From Thermoproteota archaeon (lineage in GTDB: Archaea; Thermoproteota; Thermoprotei_A; EX4484-217-1; JAPDJV01), in contig JAPDJV010000005.1 of assembly GCA_029258925.1 (NCBI GenBank), positions 1-61,996 of the forward strand: DNA of 61,996 nt, read 5' to 3'. Below are positions 18,075-28,068 of the stretch, one piece after another. The notes under the pieces were generated by a model. The model had not been told where the DNA came from. It saw only the letters and a list, made by a program, of their open reading frames with translations, and did no database searches. A program made the position numbers and the translations under genes. The first letter of the stretch is position 1, and each line of letters starts with the position of its first letter.

Positions 18075-19375
18075 TAGAATATATGGAGAACAGCGTGATA
18101 CCGCTACTAAGTGAACACTTTATCTGTATTAGATGTATCGGCAGATTGCTTGCAGGATTAGGTACAGGACTAGACAACAGGATTAGAGGAGAAGCCATCT
18201 TGACATTACTAACAATGAACATAGACTATAGCTTAAAGAGCGAGACCGAGAAGGTTGAAATCCAATCCTACAAGAAGATAGCTGAAAACACCCTCTATAA
18301 ACCCCTCCTTGAAACCCTAAAGAAGTACGGGCATGAACTTACTGTGGAAGAAAATAAAAAGTGCGTTTTCTGCGGGTCAAATTTAGATAGACTAATAGAT
18401 CACTTTGTCAAGGAGAGCTTAGAGAGGCTAAAAGAGGTTTCAGCTAATACTTTTTTAGTGGCAATTAAACATAGTGGAAAAATTATTGCGAGAGAGGAAG
18501 AGATTGTAAGAAGATACAAGCTTAAGTATTACGAGTTGATGGAAAGAGAGTTAAAGAGAGAAGTCGGGAAGAAAATAAGTGAATTAACAGGTTTACAGCC
18601 TGATTTCCAGAAACCCGACGTAATCATATTGTTAGATCTAGACGCAGAGACTGTGAATATCAAGCCCATGAACCTCTACATTCTTGGACGCTACTTTAAA
18701 GTTGGGAGAAACATCTCTCAAATAAAGTGGATGTATAAAAACGACCACTACCATAGAAGAGTATCCTTTTCCATAGAAGAAGCGTTAATTCCACTAATAA
18801 AGATGTTCAAGGGGAGTAAGGTGAAGCTCCATGCTGCTGGCAGAGAAGATGTAGACGTAAGGATGTTGGGGACAGGAAGGCCTGTAGTAATAGAAGTTAA
18901 GGAGGCACTTAACAGGAACATAAATCTAGAGGATGTGGAGAGAGTATTAAATGCGCAACATCCTTACATTAAATTTAAGCTAATAGAATATTCCGACAAA
19001 AAAACTCTAAGAAAACTAAAAATAGAGTCGCCGATGAAAAGTAAAATTTATAGAGCTCTAATATACTCCCCGAGTAAATTATCAGCTGAAGAAGTGAGAT
19101 CTATAGAAGAATACTTTAGAAACGTAACAGTCGTTCAAAGAACGCCGAAAAGAGTTAGACGTAGGAGAGCGGACATCGTAAGGAGGAAAATAGTGCATGA
19201 AGTGAAAATGAGAATCGTAGATCACAATTTAGTAGAAAGTGTAATATATTGTCAAGGAGGGTTATACGTGAAGGAATTGATTTCAGGCGATGGAGGAGAT
19301 ACTTCACCTAGCTTCTCGGAGATCTTGGGCAAAGACTTGGAGTGCATAGAATTGGATGTACTATTAGTATCATAA
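18056..19375 (+). CDS. pus10: tRNA pseudouridine synthase Pus10 (positions 54/55)
   Basis: Makes pseudouridine 54 and 55 in the T loop of archaeal tRNA. About 439 residues: an N-terminal zinc-binding THUMP-containing part (CIRCIGRL and later CVFCGSN), then the catalytic domain with AAGREDVDVRMLGTGRPVVIEV, where the Asp of DVDVRMLG is the expected nucleophile. GTG at 18047 is an alternative start. It overlaps trmY, its pathway partner. Confidence 0.93.
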   Translation: MFHKELIEYMENSVIPLLSEHFICIRCIGRLLAGLGTGLDNRIRGEAILTLLTMNIDYSLKSETEKVEIQSYKKIAENTLYKPLLETLKKYGHELTVEENKKCVFCGSNLDRLIDHFVKESLERLKEVSANTFLVAIKHSGKIIAREEEIVRRYKLKYYELMERELKREVGKKISELTGLQPDFQKPDVIILLDLDAETVNIKPMNLYILGRYFKVGRNISQIKWMYKNDHYHRRVSFSIEEALIPLIKMFKGSKVKLHAAGREDVDVRMLGTGRPVVIEVKEALNRNINLEDVERVLNAQHPYIKFKLIEYSDKKTLRKLKIESPMKSKIYRALIYSPSKLSAEEVRSIEEYFRNVTVVQRTPKRVRRRRADIVRRKIVHEVKMRIVDHNLVESVIYCQGGLYVKELISGDGGDTSPSFSEILGKDLECIELDVLLVS

Positions 19376-19483
19376 AGCTGTTTACTCGTCTTTCTATAAA
19401 TAAAAGATACTGAATACTTCCTATAACGATATAACTTAAATACAACAAACCCCTTCTAAAGGAAATGTACTAAGGTGACCATG

Positions 19484-19780
19484 ATGGTTAAGGCACCTAA
19501 GGGTTATAGGCATCGTACAAGAAAGCTTTTGAGGAAAAACGTAAGAGAAAGAGGGGCAATACCACCACTTAGTATGTTATTAATAGACTATAAGCCCGGA
19601 GACCGGGTACACATAAAAATTAATCCGTCAATAGTTAAGGGGATGCCACATAGAAGGTTCCATGGAAAAACCGGGATAATAGTTGGAAGAAGAGGCAGAG
19701 CATACATCGTTGAGGTTTACTTGGGGAAAAAGAAGAAGACCCTTATAGTTAGGCCAGAGCACATGATGCCTGCGAGGTAG
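19484..19780 (+). CDS. rpl21e: Ribosomal protein L21e
   Basis: Large-subunit protein of about 98 residues, starting with MVKAPKGYRHRTRKLL; ATG at 19481 and GTG at 19475 are possible earlier starts. MPHRRFHGKTGIIVGRRG is the family core. It is followed six bases later by rpoF, the standard archaeal order rpl21e-rpoF-DUF655-ksgA. Confidence 0.97.
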   Translation: MVKAPKGYRHRTRKLLRKNVRERGAIPPLSMLLIDYKPGDRVHIKINPSIVKGMPHRRFHGKTGIIVGRRGRAYIVEVYLGKKKKTLIVRPEHMMPAR

Positions 19781-19786
19781 AGATAT

Positions 19787-20125
19787 TTGCCTAGAGAGAT
19801 CGTAGAGGAGAAAAATATACCGCTATCAGTTGCAAGAGTTATAATAGAGGAAAGATTAAGTGAGGGCGAGACCCTCGACATACAGAGGAGAGCATATAGT
19901 TATTTAGTGAAGTTCTCAAAGTGTGATCCCGAAAAAGCAACTAAATTAATTGATGAACTAATCTCCGAGTTCTCGGTTTCTCCAACGACAGCTGTAATAA
20001 TAGCTAATACTGTCCCATCAAGCATAGAGGAGCTGCGAACAATACTAGCTGCAGAAGAGAAAGTATATACTACTAAAGAAGTGGAGAAAATATTAGAGAA
20101 AGTTCTGGATTACTGTAGTGAATAG
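19787..20125 (+). CDS. rpoF: RNA polymerase subunit F (Rpb4)
   Basis: Forms the stalk of archaeal RNA polymerase with RpoE. 112 residues with the HRDC-like helical fold; the order directly after rpl21e and before DUF655 is diagnostic. The start is TTG at 19787. I see no unusual residue. Confidence 0.93.
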   Translation: MPREIVEEKNIPLSVARVIIEERLSEGETLDIQRRAYSYLVKFSKCDPEKATKLIDELISEFSVSPTTAVIIANTVPSSIEELRTILAAEEKVYTTKEVEKILEKVLDYCSE

Positions 20126-20241
20126 CGAGTTCTCATAAAAACATAGTTTTAAGTGTTATTCTGGACATAAAGAATAAAGTTGTGAAGATGCTTATAGAAA
20201 GTGATAACTGTATAAATTATCATAACCGAAGGTGTGGTTGA

Positions 20242-20892
20242 TTGCGGTACACGAGAAGACCTTTGACCAGGGAGCCAGAGTTAATGGAAGATTATGCATA
20301 TGTACTTGAATTCTTCCCTCAAGGATTTCCCCTAGACAAACATCCAGAACATAAGAATAGACCTATGGCTCAGGTTTTAGGAGAAAAATACTTCATGTTA
20401 CTGGAAGTAGCACCAAGAAGAGGAATACACTTAGTTGTTGGAGAAAAAGTGTATATTGGCCCGGGATTTAGACCTAAAGTTCAATACATTTATGGAAGAA
20501 TAGAATATGAAGATCTCTCCCTAGGAGCAAAAGACGAAATTCCTAGAATTGTGGATAAAATCGTAAGGGAGAACGAGAGAGTATTCGTGGAGTTCTTCAA
20601 CATAGCCGAACCCATAACTCTAAAGCTTCACTCTCTGGAACTACTACCGGGAGTAGGAAAGAAGATCACGAAGATTCTATTAGAGGAGAGAGTGAAGAAG
20701 CGTTTCTCTTCTTTCCAAGATCTAAGCTCTAGGGTAAAGATATCTGATCCTGCAAAAATAATTAGAGATAGAATTATAGCGGAATTGATGGGTGGCGAAA
20801 AATACTATCTATTTGTGAAACCGCCTCCAGGTAAGCCTGGAAAATACCTAGGCTATCTTCCCCGCCTCTACAGGAGGGTAAAAAGTGTGTAA
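20242..20892 (+). CDS. DUF655 nucleic-acid-binding protein (helix-hairpin-helix)
   Basis: 216 residues. The N-terminal half carries the conserved YAYVLEFFPQG and the S1-like region; a helix-hairpin-helix LELLPGVGKKITKILLEER follows near residue 135. The family is always next to ksgA and rpoF, so a part in rRNA or tRNA processing is likely but unproven. The stop overlaps the start of ksgA by 8 bases. Confidence 0.87.
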   Translation: MRYTRRPLTREPELMEDYAYVLEFFPQGFPLDKHPEHKNRPMAQVLGEKYFMLLEVAPRRGIHLVVGEKVYIGPGFRPKVQYIYGRIEYEDLSLGAKDEIPRIVDKIVRENERVFVEFFNIAEPITLKLHSLELLPGVGKKITKILLEERVKKRFSSFQDLSSRVKISDPAKIIRDRIIAELMGGEKYYLFVKPPPGKPGKYLGYLPRLYRRVKSV

Positions 20893-21754
20893 ATACAGGT
20901 GTGAGGATAGCGACATACGGATACCTCCTAAAGCTTTTCTTTTAAAAAGGACTAGAGAGATTCTTAAGAAATATAATGTGAGGCCTCGTAAAAGGCTGAG
21001 CCAGAACTTTGTTGTAGATCCTAAGTTAATAAGAGACTTCATAAAATATTCTGAATTGGAGCCGTCAAAAACTGTTGTTGAAGTAGGTGCAGGAATAGGG
21101 AACTTAACGATTCACATTGCCAAAGTAGCGAGAAAAGTCTATGCGATAGAGGTGGATGGAAGATTGGTAGAAATTCTTGAAAAAGAAGTTGCAAGTGTGT
21201 GTCCTAATGTAGAAGTGGTGATAGGGGATGCGACAAAATTAAACCTGGATTCCTTCAAGGCAGATATACTAATAAGTAATACCCCTTATCATATTTCCTC
21301 AAAACTTCTATTTAAGATCGCTCTAGGAAGTTTGGAGAAATCTTTAATGACTTTTCAGAGAGAATATGCTCATAGGCTATTGGCAAGACCCGGTAGCAGA
21401 GACTACGGTAGATTGACAGTCGCTGCAAGCATGTTCTATGAAGTCAGTATATTAGGTGAGTATCCTCCTACATCCTTCTTCCCTAGACCAGAAGTATATA
21501 CTAGCTTAGTTAGGCTAGCGAAAAAAAGAGTTCACATGCCACAAAACCTCTTAGAAGAAACTTTGAAACTAGCTAGAGTTCTTTTCTCGCAAAGAAATAG
21601 ACTGGTTAAGACGCCTCTTATAAAATATCTGAGAGCAAAGAAGTTGAGTACTTCTATAGAGGACTACAACATTTCCAGCGACATATTGTCTAAGAGAGTA
21701 TACCAGCTTTCACCCGATGAAATAGTTGAGATAGCTAGAAGAATTTTGCAGTAA
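20885..21754 (+). CDS. ksgA: 16S rRNA adenine dimethyltransferase KsgA/Dim1
   Basis: Makes the two N6-dimethyladenosines near the 3' end of 16S rRNA, a checkpoint of small-subunit assembly. 289 residues starting at GTG 20885, with LSQNFVVDPKLI, the SAM site VVEVGAGIGNLTIHI and the catalytic NTPYHIS motif. Confidence 0.96.
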   Translation: MCKYRCEDSDIRIPPKAFLLKRTREILKKYNVRPRKRLSQNFVVDPKLIRDFIKYSELEPSKTVVEVGAGIGNLTIHIAKVARKVYAIEVDGRLVEILEKEVASVCPNVEVVIGDATKLNLDSFKADILISNTPYHISSKLLFKIALGSLEKSLMTFQREYAHRLLARPGSRDYGRLTVAASMFYEVSILGEYPPTSFFPRPEVYTSLVRLAKKRVHMPQNLLEETLKLARVLFSQRNRLVKTPLIKYLRAKKLSTSIEDYNISSDILSKRVYQLSPDEIVEIARRILQ

Positions 21755-21773
21755 ACACTGCAAGGAGTACTCT

Positions 21774-22370
21774 ATGATGATGGAAATATTTGGAGTAAAA
21801 CTAGTGATATTGAAAAGTGTTTATCCGCCTTCTGACGATAGCTATCTTCTAGTGAGAGAAATGGTCATAAATAAAGGCGATGTTGTTCTCGAGGTATGTG
21901 CAGGTACCGGGATAGCTAGTGTTGTTGCCGCTAGCAGGGGAGCCAGAGAAGTAGTATCCATTGATGTAAATCCAGAAGCTGCACTAAATATAGCTATTAA
22001 TGCCGTTTTGAACGGGTACGAGGATAGGATCCACCCCATATGTGCTGATCTCACATCTCCATTAAGACCAAACTTCACATACGATGTGATTTTGATTAAT
22101 CCGCCATACTTACCTGTCGAAGACAAGGTAGATGAAGCTCTCTGGTGGTCTGCAGGTGTTGATGGAAGGAAGATCATAGACAGATTCTTATCCAATGTAA
22201 AAGACTACGTTAAGGAGAATAGTAGGGTATATCTTGTACAATCGTCTTTATCGAACGTGGAGAAAACCATTAGTTATTTCTCGAAGATGGGATTTGAAAC
22301 ACGAATTAAAGGATTAGTACATAAGTTTTTTGAAGACATAGTTGTAGTGGAAGCAGTGTATAGCGGCTAA
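21774..22370 (+). CDS. HemK2/Mtq2-like glutamine methyltransferase
   Basis: 198 residues: VLEVCAGTGIASVVAASRGA is the SAM site and ILINPPYLPVED the NPPY motif specific for glutamine/asparagine side-chain methylation. Archaeal members methylate the GGQ motif of release factor aRF1, with a Trm112-like partner. The protein lacks the N-terminal substrate domain of bacterial PrmC, as expected for the Mtq2 branch. It belongs to the rpl21e-trmG10 cluster. Confidence 0.87.
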   Translation: MMMEIFGVKLVILKSVYPPSDDSYLLVREMVINKGDVVLEVCAGTGIASVVAASRGAREVVSIDVNPEAALNIAINAVLNGYEDRIHPICADLTSPLRPNFTYDVILINPPYLPVEDKVDEALWWSAGVDGRKIIDRFLSNVKDYVKENSRVYLVQSSLSNVEKTISYFSKMGFETRIKGLVHKFFEDIVVVEAVYSG

Positions 22371-22389
22371 GGTAGGTGAGAGATTTATT

Positions 22390-23112
22390 GTGAGTATAAG
22401 AGTGGTTTTGGTCGAGCCTGAAGGAGAAATAAATGTTGGATTAACAGCAAGAGTTATGAAAAACTTTGGTTTTAAAGAGCTGACTATAGTTAATCCCCGC
22501 GTAAACTTGGAGCGCTCATTACCTTATGCTAGCCATGGCGTTGATGTCTTAAGAGAGGCTAAAATAGAAGAGTCTATTGGAGAGGCGTTAAAGGGGTCGA
22601 CACTCATAGTTGCTACAAGCTCTCATCCAGGTAAGGGAAGAGATGTGATTAGAGTGTCGATAACTCCCGAAGAACTCGCTGAAATTGTTTCCAAACTTGA
22701 TACTGGAGTAGTTTGTATAATGTTCGGTAGAGAGAGCGTTGGATTGAAGAGAAGTGAGATAGCTTTATCAGACATCCTAGTAACCATACCAGCATCAATA
22801 GAATACCCTTCATTAAACATTTCCCACGCAGCGGCCATAATTTTATATGAACTATATAAGAAGTTGAAGACTAGACCTTCCCAAATATTCAAGAGGAACA
22901 TGATAAGCGAGCTTGAAAGAAAACTTCTTGAAAAATATGTAGACGAGATAGTAGAGTTATCGAGCCTTCCAACCCATAAAGCCATGAGATCGAGGACTGT
23001 TTTAAAGAGAGTGCTATTTAGAACAGGGCTGACATTGTCTGAAGCAAAAACGCTCCTCACATTATTCAGGAAAATACGGGAGAAGATGATTATTGATGCA
23101 GATGGAACTTGA
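22390..23112 (+). CDS. trmJ: SpoU-type 2'-O-methyltransferase TrmJ
   Basis: SPOUT enzyme methylating the ribose of tRNA position 32. 240 residues with VVLVEPEGEINVGLTARVM at the N terminus and the knot motifs VCIMFGRESVGLKRSE and PSLNISHAAAIILYEL. A helical C-terminal extension (about 160-240) is seen in archaeal TrmJ. It overlaps the next gene by about 14-20 bases. Confidence 0.93.
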   Translation: MSIRVVLVEPEGEINVGLTARVMKNFGFKELTIVNPRVNLERSLPYASHGVDVLREAKIEESIGEALKGSTLIVATSSHPGKGRDVIRVSITPEELAEIVSKLDTGVVCIMFGRESVGLKRSEIALSDILVTIPASIEYPSLNISHAAAIILYELYKKLKTRPSQIFKRNMISELERKLLEKYVDEIVELSSLPTHKAMRSRTVLKRVLFRTGLTLSEAKTLLTLFRKIREKMIIDADGT

Positions 23113-24184
23113 AAGTAAAATTGTAGCAACGTGTACTCCGGGAACGGAAAGCGTCGTATGTGAGGAGGCTTTTGAAGTACTTGGCGAGGCGTGTCATAAG
23201 TGCAACAGGTTGTTTAAGGGATGCTTGTTGATTGCTATTGAACGTGGCAAGATTTTGGAGTGCTGTGAGAAAATCTTGGCAAAAATGACCACGATACATA
23301 GAGTAGCAATAATGTTAGCTTCATCAACTATAAGATCATCTAGAGAGGGGTTAGAGGACATCTACAATCTTGCTTATAATTCTAATGTAGAACTATTCAT
23401 AATACCCCAGATCACATTTGCTATAAGAGCAAGAAGAATAGGACGGCATGAATTCACATCAATCGAAGCAGCTTCATTCGCTGGAGAGGCTGTACGCCAG
23501 AAGATAAAAGATGTTTATGGCGAATATCCTCGCGTAGACTTAAAGTATCCGCAAGTGGAAATAATGCTCTTGATAGTTGAAGAGACGGCTATTATAGGAT
23601 TATTACTAACAGACAATATATCATTACATAAAAGAGGCTATAGAGTGTACAAGCACCCAGCATCACTTAAACCAACAATAGCTCACACAATGATCCGTCT
23701 AGCTGGTGTGAGGGACGGAGACAAAGTACTAGATCCAATGTGCGGAGGGGGCACAATAATCATTGAAGCAGCCAGGAGATTTAACATTAAAGGCTACGGG
23801 ATGGATTTGTCTCCTAAACATTTGAGAGGAGCAATGCTAAACGCTATAGCTGCCGGCGTCTTCAACAAAATTACGTTTATACTTGGAGACGCCACTAAAA
23901 TAGACCACTATGTAAGCGAGGAAGTAGACCATATCATAACAAATCCGCCTTACGGAATACGTTTAACTAGGAGAAAAATCATTCCAACATTATACAAAGG
24001 ATTAATTTCATCTTCAAGTAGAGTAGTGAGGGCTCGGGGAAGACTAGTCATAGTAACCGCAGTGCCTAGAGTAGTTTACGATATATTAGCAGGAAACCCG
24101 GGAATGTATAAGCTTGTGCACAGACTTAACGTAATGCACGGAGGACTCAGAGCTGAAATTATTGTTTTGGAGAAAATGTGCTAA
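23099..24184 (+). CDS. THUMP-domain tRNA guanine-N2 methyltransferase (TrmG10/Trm14 type)
   Basis: About 361 residues: an N-terminal ferredoxin-like/THUMP region (1-165) followed by a Rossmann methyltransferase with VLDPMCGGGTIIIEAA and the catalytic IITNPPYGIRL. The family includes enzymes acting at G10 and at G6 of tRNA; these cannot be separated by eye. It overlaps trmJ, making a tRNA-modification run. Confidence 0.88.
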   Translation, partial: QMELESKIVATCTPGTESVVCEEAFEVLGEACHKCNRLFKGCLLIAIERGKILECCEKILAKMTTIHRVAIMLASSTIRSSREGLEDIYNLAYNSNVELFIIPQITFAIRARRIGRHEFTSIEAASFAGEAVRQKIKDVYGEYPRVDLKYPQVEIMLLIVEETAIIGLLLTDNISLHKRGYRVYKHPASLKPTIAHTMIRLAGVRDGDKVLDPMCGGGTIIIEAARRFNIKGYGMDLSPKHLRGAMLNAIAAGVFNKITFILGDATKIDHYVSEEVDHIITNPPYGIRLTRRKIIPTLYKGLISSSSRVVRARGRLVIVTAVPRVVYDILAGNPGMYKLVHRLNVMHGGLRAEIIVLEKMC

Positions 24185-24257
24185 TTGCACTAAACTTAAA
24201 AACTCGAATAGTTATAAGGGGCAAGTAGATAGAGTATCTGGATGGAAGTGAGGAAGT

Positions 24258-24779
24258 ATGCCATTAAGACCTGCAAGATGCTACACTCATTTCACGAGTC
24301 CACCCTATACTAGAAAAGAGTATATCAAAGGCGTTCCACCACCTAAAATAACGAAGTTCGAAATGGGCAGCTTAAGAGACGACTATGAGTACGTGGTTCA
24401 ACTAGTGGTCTTAGAGGCGGGGCAAATAAGACATAATGCTCTAGAAGCAGCTAGAATAATGACCCATAAATACCTTGCCACAACAATAGGAGAGGAAAAC
24501 TACTACTTCAAAATAAGAGTGTATCCCCACCATGTTATAAGGGAGAACAAGATGATGGCTTTTGCGGGTGCAGATAGACTTCAAGACGGTATGAGGCTTG
24601 CCTTCGGTAAGCCTATAGGAACAACGGCAAGAGTTTACCCGGGACACATTGTCATGGAAGTTTTAGTTAAGGAGAAAGATATCCAAGTAGCAAAGGAGGC
24701 TCTGAGAAGAGGAGGAAGTAAACTACCGCTCCCTACGAGGATCAATATTAAACCGCTGAGGGTAAAGAAGGAGAAATGA
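24258..24779 (+). CDS. rpl10e: Ribosomal protein L10e (uL16)
   Basis: 173 residues beginning [12 protein letters not shown], with [23 protein letters not shown] core near 92-108 and [19 protein letters not shown]. It lies at the tRNA 3'-end channel of the large subunit. The stop overlaps the dph2 ATG by four bases. Confidence 0.98.
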   Translation: MPLRPARCYTHFTSPPYTRKEYIKGVPPPKITKFEMGSLRDDYEYVVQLVVLEAGQIRHNALEAARIMTHKYLATTIGEENYYFKIRVYPHHVIRENKMMAFAGADRLQDGMRLAFGKPIGTTARVYPGHIVMEVLVKEKDIQVAKEALRRGGSKLPLPTRINIKPLRVKKEK

Positions 24780-25795
24780 AGCTGTGCGAAGTACCATACG
24801 ATTTCAGTATTAATATTCTTGAGGAAAAACTTCGAGAATATAAGCCGAGGAATATTCTGATTCAAAGTGCAAACGGCTTGAAGAAGTATATTCCGCTACT
24901 AGTCGAGTATATTGGAAAAATACTGCCTCAATCAAATATATTAGTTTCTGATTCTCCAACCTATGGAGGATGCGATGTAGCCGAACAGGAGGCAATACTT
25001 GTAAATGCAGATGTTGTGATACATGTTGGACATGCAAAATATCATGAACCTAAGGTAAACGTTATTTTCATAGAAGCTAGAAGCAAACTTGAAGTAAATA
25101 ATAATGTGCTATCATCATTAGTCTCATTAATTGAAAATAGGGGTATAAAAAGTGTTTCCATAGTTTCAACGATTCAACACATACACGAAATAGTTAAAGT
25201 GAAAAATTTTTTGGAAGAAAACAATTTAAAAGTAATTATAGGCCCTCCTGTAGGGTATAGTAGATACTACGGACATGTGCTAGGCTGTGAATATTCGCCA
25301 GCACTTAGAGTAAATGATGCTGTTGAAGGCCACGTGATTATCTGTGGAGGAGCATTTCACCCTATAGGACTGGGTCTTGCCACAGGGAAGCCCGTTATAA
25401 AAGTTGACCCCTATGAAAATAGGGTCATAGACTTTACTACGGTTGTTGATAGAATACTAAAGCTGCGTTACTATACCATATATAGGGCATTAGACGCGAA
25501 AAGATTTGGAGTAATAGTGGGTTCCATACCTGGTCAGTACAGACCTAATCTTATCGAGTACATTTTGAGTAAGATAAGAAGCAAAGGCCTAGAGGCTCAC
25601 ATAATAGTTTCTGAAAGGACGACCTTAGATTCTATGATGAACATAGACTCCAATAGCATAGATGCCTACATAGTGACTTCGTGTCCTAGACTTCCAATAG
25701 ACGACCTCTCGGAGTTTCATAAACCTGTACTGACACCAGGAGAAGCAAAGATGGTGTTAGACACGGGGATAGAAGAATATGTTTTCCCATGGTGA
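24776..25795 (+). CDS. dph2: Diphthamide synthase Dph2
   Basis: Radical-SAM-like [4Fe-4S] enzyme carrying out the first step of diphthamide formation on the histidine of elongation factor 2. 339 residues with the three cluster cysteines in [18 protein letters not shown] and [11 protein letters not shown]. It starts with ATGA overlap after rpl10e and overlaps the next gene by 17 bases. Confidence 0.95.
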   Translation: MKLCEVPYDFSINILEEKLREYKPRNILIQSANGLKKYIPLLVEYIGKILPQSNILVSDSPTYGGCDVAEQEAILVNADVVIHVGHAKYHEPKVNVIFIEARSKLEVNNNVLSSLVSLIENRGIKSVSIVSTIQHIHEIVKVKNFLEENNLKVIIGPPVGYSRYYGHVLGCEYSPALRVNDAVEGHVIICGGAFHPIGLGLATGKPVIKVDPYENRVIDFTTVVDRILKLRYYTIYRALDAKRFGVIVGSIPGQYRPNLIEYILSKIRSKGLEAHIIVSERTTLDSMMNIDSNSIDAYIVTSCPRLPIDDLSEFHKPVLTPGEAKMVLDTGIEEYVFPW

Positions 25796-26417
25796 AGTAC
25801 GTAGGAGAAAAGATCTAGCAATAATGCTTGAGCGCATTCCTCGTCCGAGGAAACCAAAATTAAAATTAGAGCAATATGTAGTGCCGGGAGATGTAGCAGC
25901 ATATATCTTGTGGGAAGCAGCATTAAGAGGGGACATTAGGGAGCGTATTGTAGTGGATCTGGGATCTGGAACAGGTAGGCTGGGCATAGGAGCTCTAATT
26001 CTTGGAGCGAGTCATGTTATATGTGTCGACATAGACGTTGATGTCCTCCGCCAAGGACTAAAAGCATTAAGAACGCTATCACTAGGGAATAGTTCAATTG
26101 ATTTCGTATGTGCTGCAGTTCCGAATGTGAATATACTTAGATGCGACACGGTGATAATGAATCCTCCCTTTGGAGTTCATAAGAGGCATGCAGACGTAAT
26201 ATTTCTGGAGAGTGCCTTCAAAATAGCTCATAGAGTATACTCGTTACATAAATATAACCCTGAGAGTGAAAAAGTCTTAGAGGAGAGAGCACGCCAGAAA
26301 GGTTTTGATATGGAGAGAATAGGAAAAGTGTATTTCCCAATACAACAAACCTATCCTCACCACTACAGGAGAATCCATAGAGTCTTAACTGCGATATATA
26401 GGTTCGCAAAAACATGA
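25779..26417 (+). CDS. METTL5-like N6-adenine methyltransferase
   Basis: 212 residues: SAM site VVDLGSGTGRLGIGA, acidic VDIDVD, and catalytic NPPFGVHKRHAD, the NPPF motif of METTL5-type enzymes that methylate an adenine of small-subunit rRNA. It overlaps dph2 at its start and csl4 at its end (ATGA), so the genes are translationally coupled. The exact substrate is inferred. Confidence 0.85.
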   Translation: MFSHGEVRRRKDLAIMLERIPRPRKPKLKLEQYVVPGDVAAYILWEAALRGDIRERIVVDLGSGTGRLGIGALILGASHVICVDIDVDVLRQGLKALRTLSLGNSSIDFVCAAVPNVNILRCDTVIMNPPFGVHKRHADVIFLESAFKIAHRVYSLHKYNPESEKVLEERARQKGFDMERIGKVYFPIQQTYPHHYRRIHRVLTAIYRFAKT

Positions 26418-27019
26418 GGAGGTGGTATGGTACTATGGTTAAAACTAAGAGTATACATCCGTATGCTTCAGGGAAAATTGTCGTACCTGGGGAGAAATTA
26501 TGTGTGGTGGAAGAGTTCATGGCTAGCGAGGGTACATATGAAGTCAACGGGGAAGTTAGAGCGCTTAGAGTTGGAGTTGTCCTATACGACTACTTTTCCA
26601 GGAAAGTCAGAGTGCTTTATCCAGGTAAAAGAGCCTTCACGCCTAAGCAAGGAAATATAATTAAAGGAAAAATAGTGTCTGTGGGAGACGACACGGCTTT
26701 CGTGAAAATTATGGAAATAGAGGGTGTAAAGCCTCTAAGCGGTTTCTTCACAGGATTAATTCATGTAAGTCAAATAAGCACCAATTATATTAAAAACGTT
26801 GAGGAAGCATTTAAGCTAGGCGACATTATTAGAGCACGCGTATTAACGTCTTGGCCACCGTATCAGTTAAGCACAAAGTATCCTGGAACAGGAGTCGTGT
26901 TAGCTTTCTGCAGCAACTGTAGGAGTCCCCTATGGCTTAAAAACGGACTACTAATTTGCCCGGAGTGTAACTCAAGAGAGAAAAGAAGAATTTCACCTAA
27001 ATATATTTTAAAGCTCTAA
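26414..27019 (+). CDS. csl4: Exosome subunit Csl4
   Basis: RNA-binding cap subunit of the archaeal exosome. 201 residues: an N-terminal lobe with SGKIVVPGEKLCVVEEF, a central S1 domain (about 70-150) and a C-terminal zinc ribbon with CSNC and CPEC. Start ATG at 26414, or 26435. Confidence 0.95.
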   Translation: MRRWYGTMVKTKSIHPYASGKIVVPGEKLCVVEEFMASEGTYEVNGEVRALRVGVVLYDYFSRKVRVLYPGKRAFTPKQGNIIKGKIVSVGDDTAFVKIMEIEGVKPLSGFFTGLIHVSQISTNYIKNVEEAFKLGDIIRARVLTSWPPYQLSTKYPGTGVVLAFCSNCRSPLWLKNGLLICPECNSREKRRISPKYILKL

Positions 27020-27062
27020 TACTAAAAATACAACCAACAACATAATTTATTCTTTTCATGGG

Positions 27063-27695
27063 ATGAACTTTATGGAGAAAAGGAAGATAATATACTCCTT
27101 TGAGGATGAGGAGGAGCTAGTAAAGTTTGTAGATTTTCTTCTACAAGAAATACCATCATGCAATATATCAATTAAGATTAAGGGAGGAAAGAAGGTGGAA
27201 CTAATCGTTTATGGAACCAAATGGGAGGTCAGAAATATTTGTTCGGAAATTAAGAAGCTTAGAAAAGAGTTCATTATGCTCACTAAGAGCATTAAAGGCC
27301 CAACATCTATTCCTTTGAGAAGACTCTACAAGAGCTCTGGGAAAGCTGTTCCCACAGAGTGCGTAATATTGGCATTAGAGAAAATAGGTTATCGGGCAAT
27401 AGTCGAAGGTGGAGTGTTAAGAACTGATGCACCAATAGACGTCGTGTTGAGCGTCTCTAAGAGCATTGTAAAAGCCATGGATGAATTGAGGTTAAGTGCC
27501 GAGAACATTTCCACCAAGAAATTCATCTCCGTCATACATGCCATAACAGAGCTCTCTCTAGAAGAAATAGTGTCACTGAGCTTAAGAGAGGGCATCGTAG
27601 TGAGTAGCGATGTAGGCAAATACAGGTTATCTTGCGAGTGGCATGATGCTGTCGAGAAGATGCTAAGGAAAATAGGCTTTGCACCAAACAGTTAA
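27063..27695 (+). CDS. DUF2067 family protein
   Basis: 210-residue crenarchaeal protein without known function. IVYGTKWEVRNICSEIKKLR near 50-70 and the following regions are helical and basic; no catalytic motif is visible. Its place between csl4 and rpoL is conserved in related genomes, which suggests RNA metabolism, but only as an inference. Confidence 0.7.
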   Translation: MNFMEKRKIIYSFEDEEELVKFVDFLLQEIPSCNISIKIKGGKKVELIVYGTKWEVRNICSEIKKLRKEFIMLTKSIKGPTSIPLRRLYKSSGKAVPTECVILALEKIGYRAIVEGGVLRTDAPIDVVLSVSKSIVKAMDELRLSAENISTKKFISVIHAITELSLEEIVSLSLREGIVVSSDVGKYRLSCEWHDAVEKMLRKIGFAPNS

Positions 27696-27769
27696 AATTT
27701 AAGGAAGTACTTAAAGTATGAAAACGTTAAATACGGGCCTCCCTCACGTATCTATAATGCTATTACTGG

Positions 27770-28063
27770 GTGCCAAATATGAAGAAAGTGAGTATACTAG
27801 AAGAAACAGATAATAAGATCGTAATGGAGCTCCATGGTGAGGATCATACATTAGCAAATTTGCTGGCAAAGACCTTAATTAGACAACCTCACGTTAAATA
27901 CGCGTCTTACAGAATAGATCATCCGCTTGTCTCTAATCCTATAGTAGTTGTGATCACCGATGGGAAAATAAGGCCTAGAGACGCCATTAAGGAATGCATA
28001 GTTGAGTTATTAAAGTTGAATGAGGAGTTTAGGGAAGAATTTAAAAAAGTACTAGAACTCTGA
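27770..28063 (+). CDS. rpoL: RNA polymerase subunit L (Rpb11)
   Basis: Assembly subunit that dimerises with RpoD. 97 residues with the family motif GEDHTLANLLAKTLI and YASYRIDHPLVSNP. A TAAATAC box lies about 40 bases ahead. It heads a small run with the two following genes. Confidence 0.96.
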   Translation: MPNMKKVSILEETDNKIVMELHGEDHTLANLLAKTLIRQPHVKYASYRIDHPLVSNPIVVVITDGKIRPRDAIKECIVELLKLNEEFREEFKKVLEL

Positions 28064-28068
28064 TAGCG

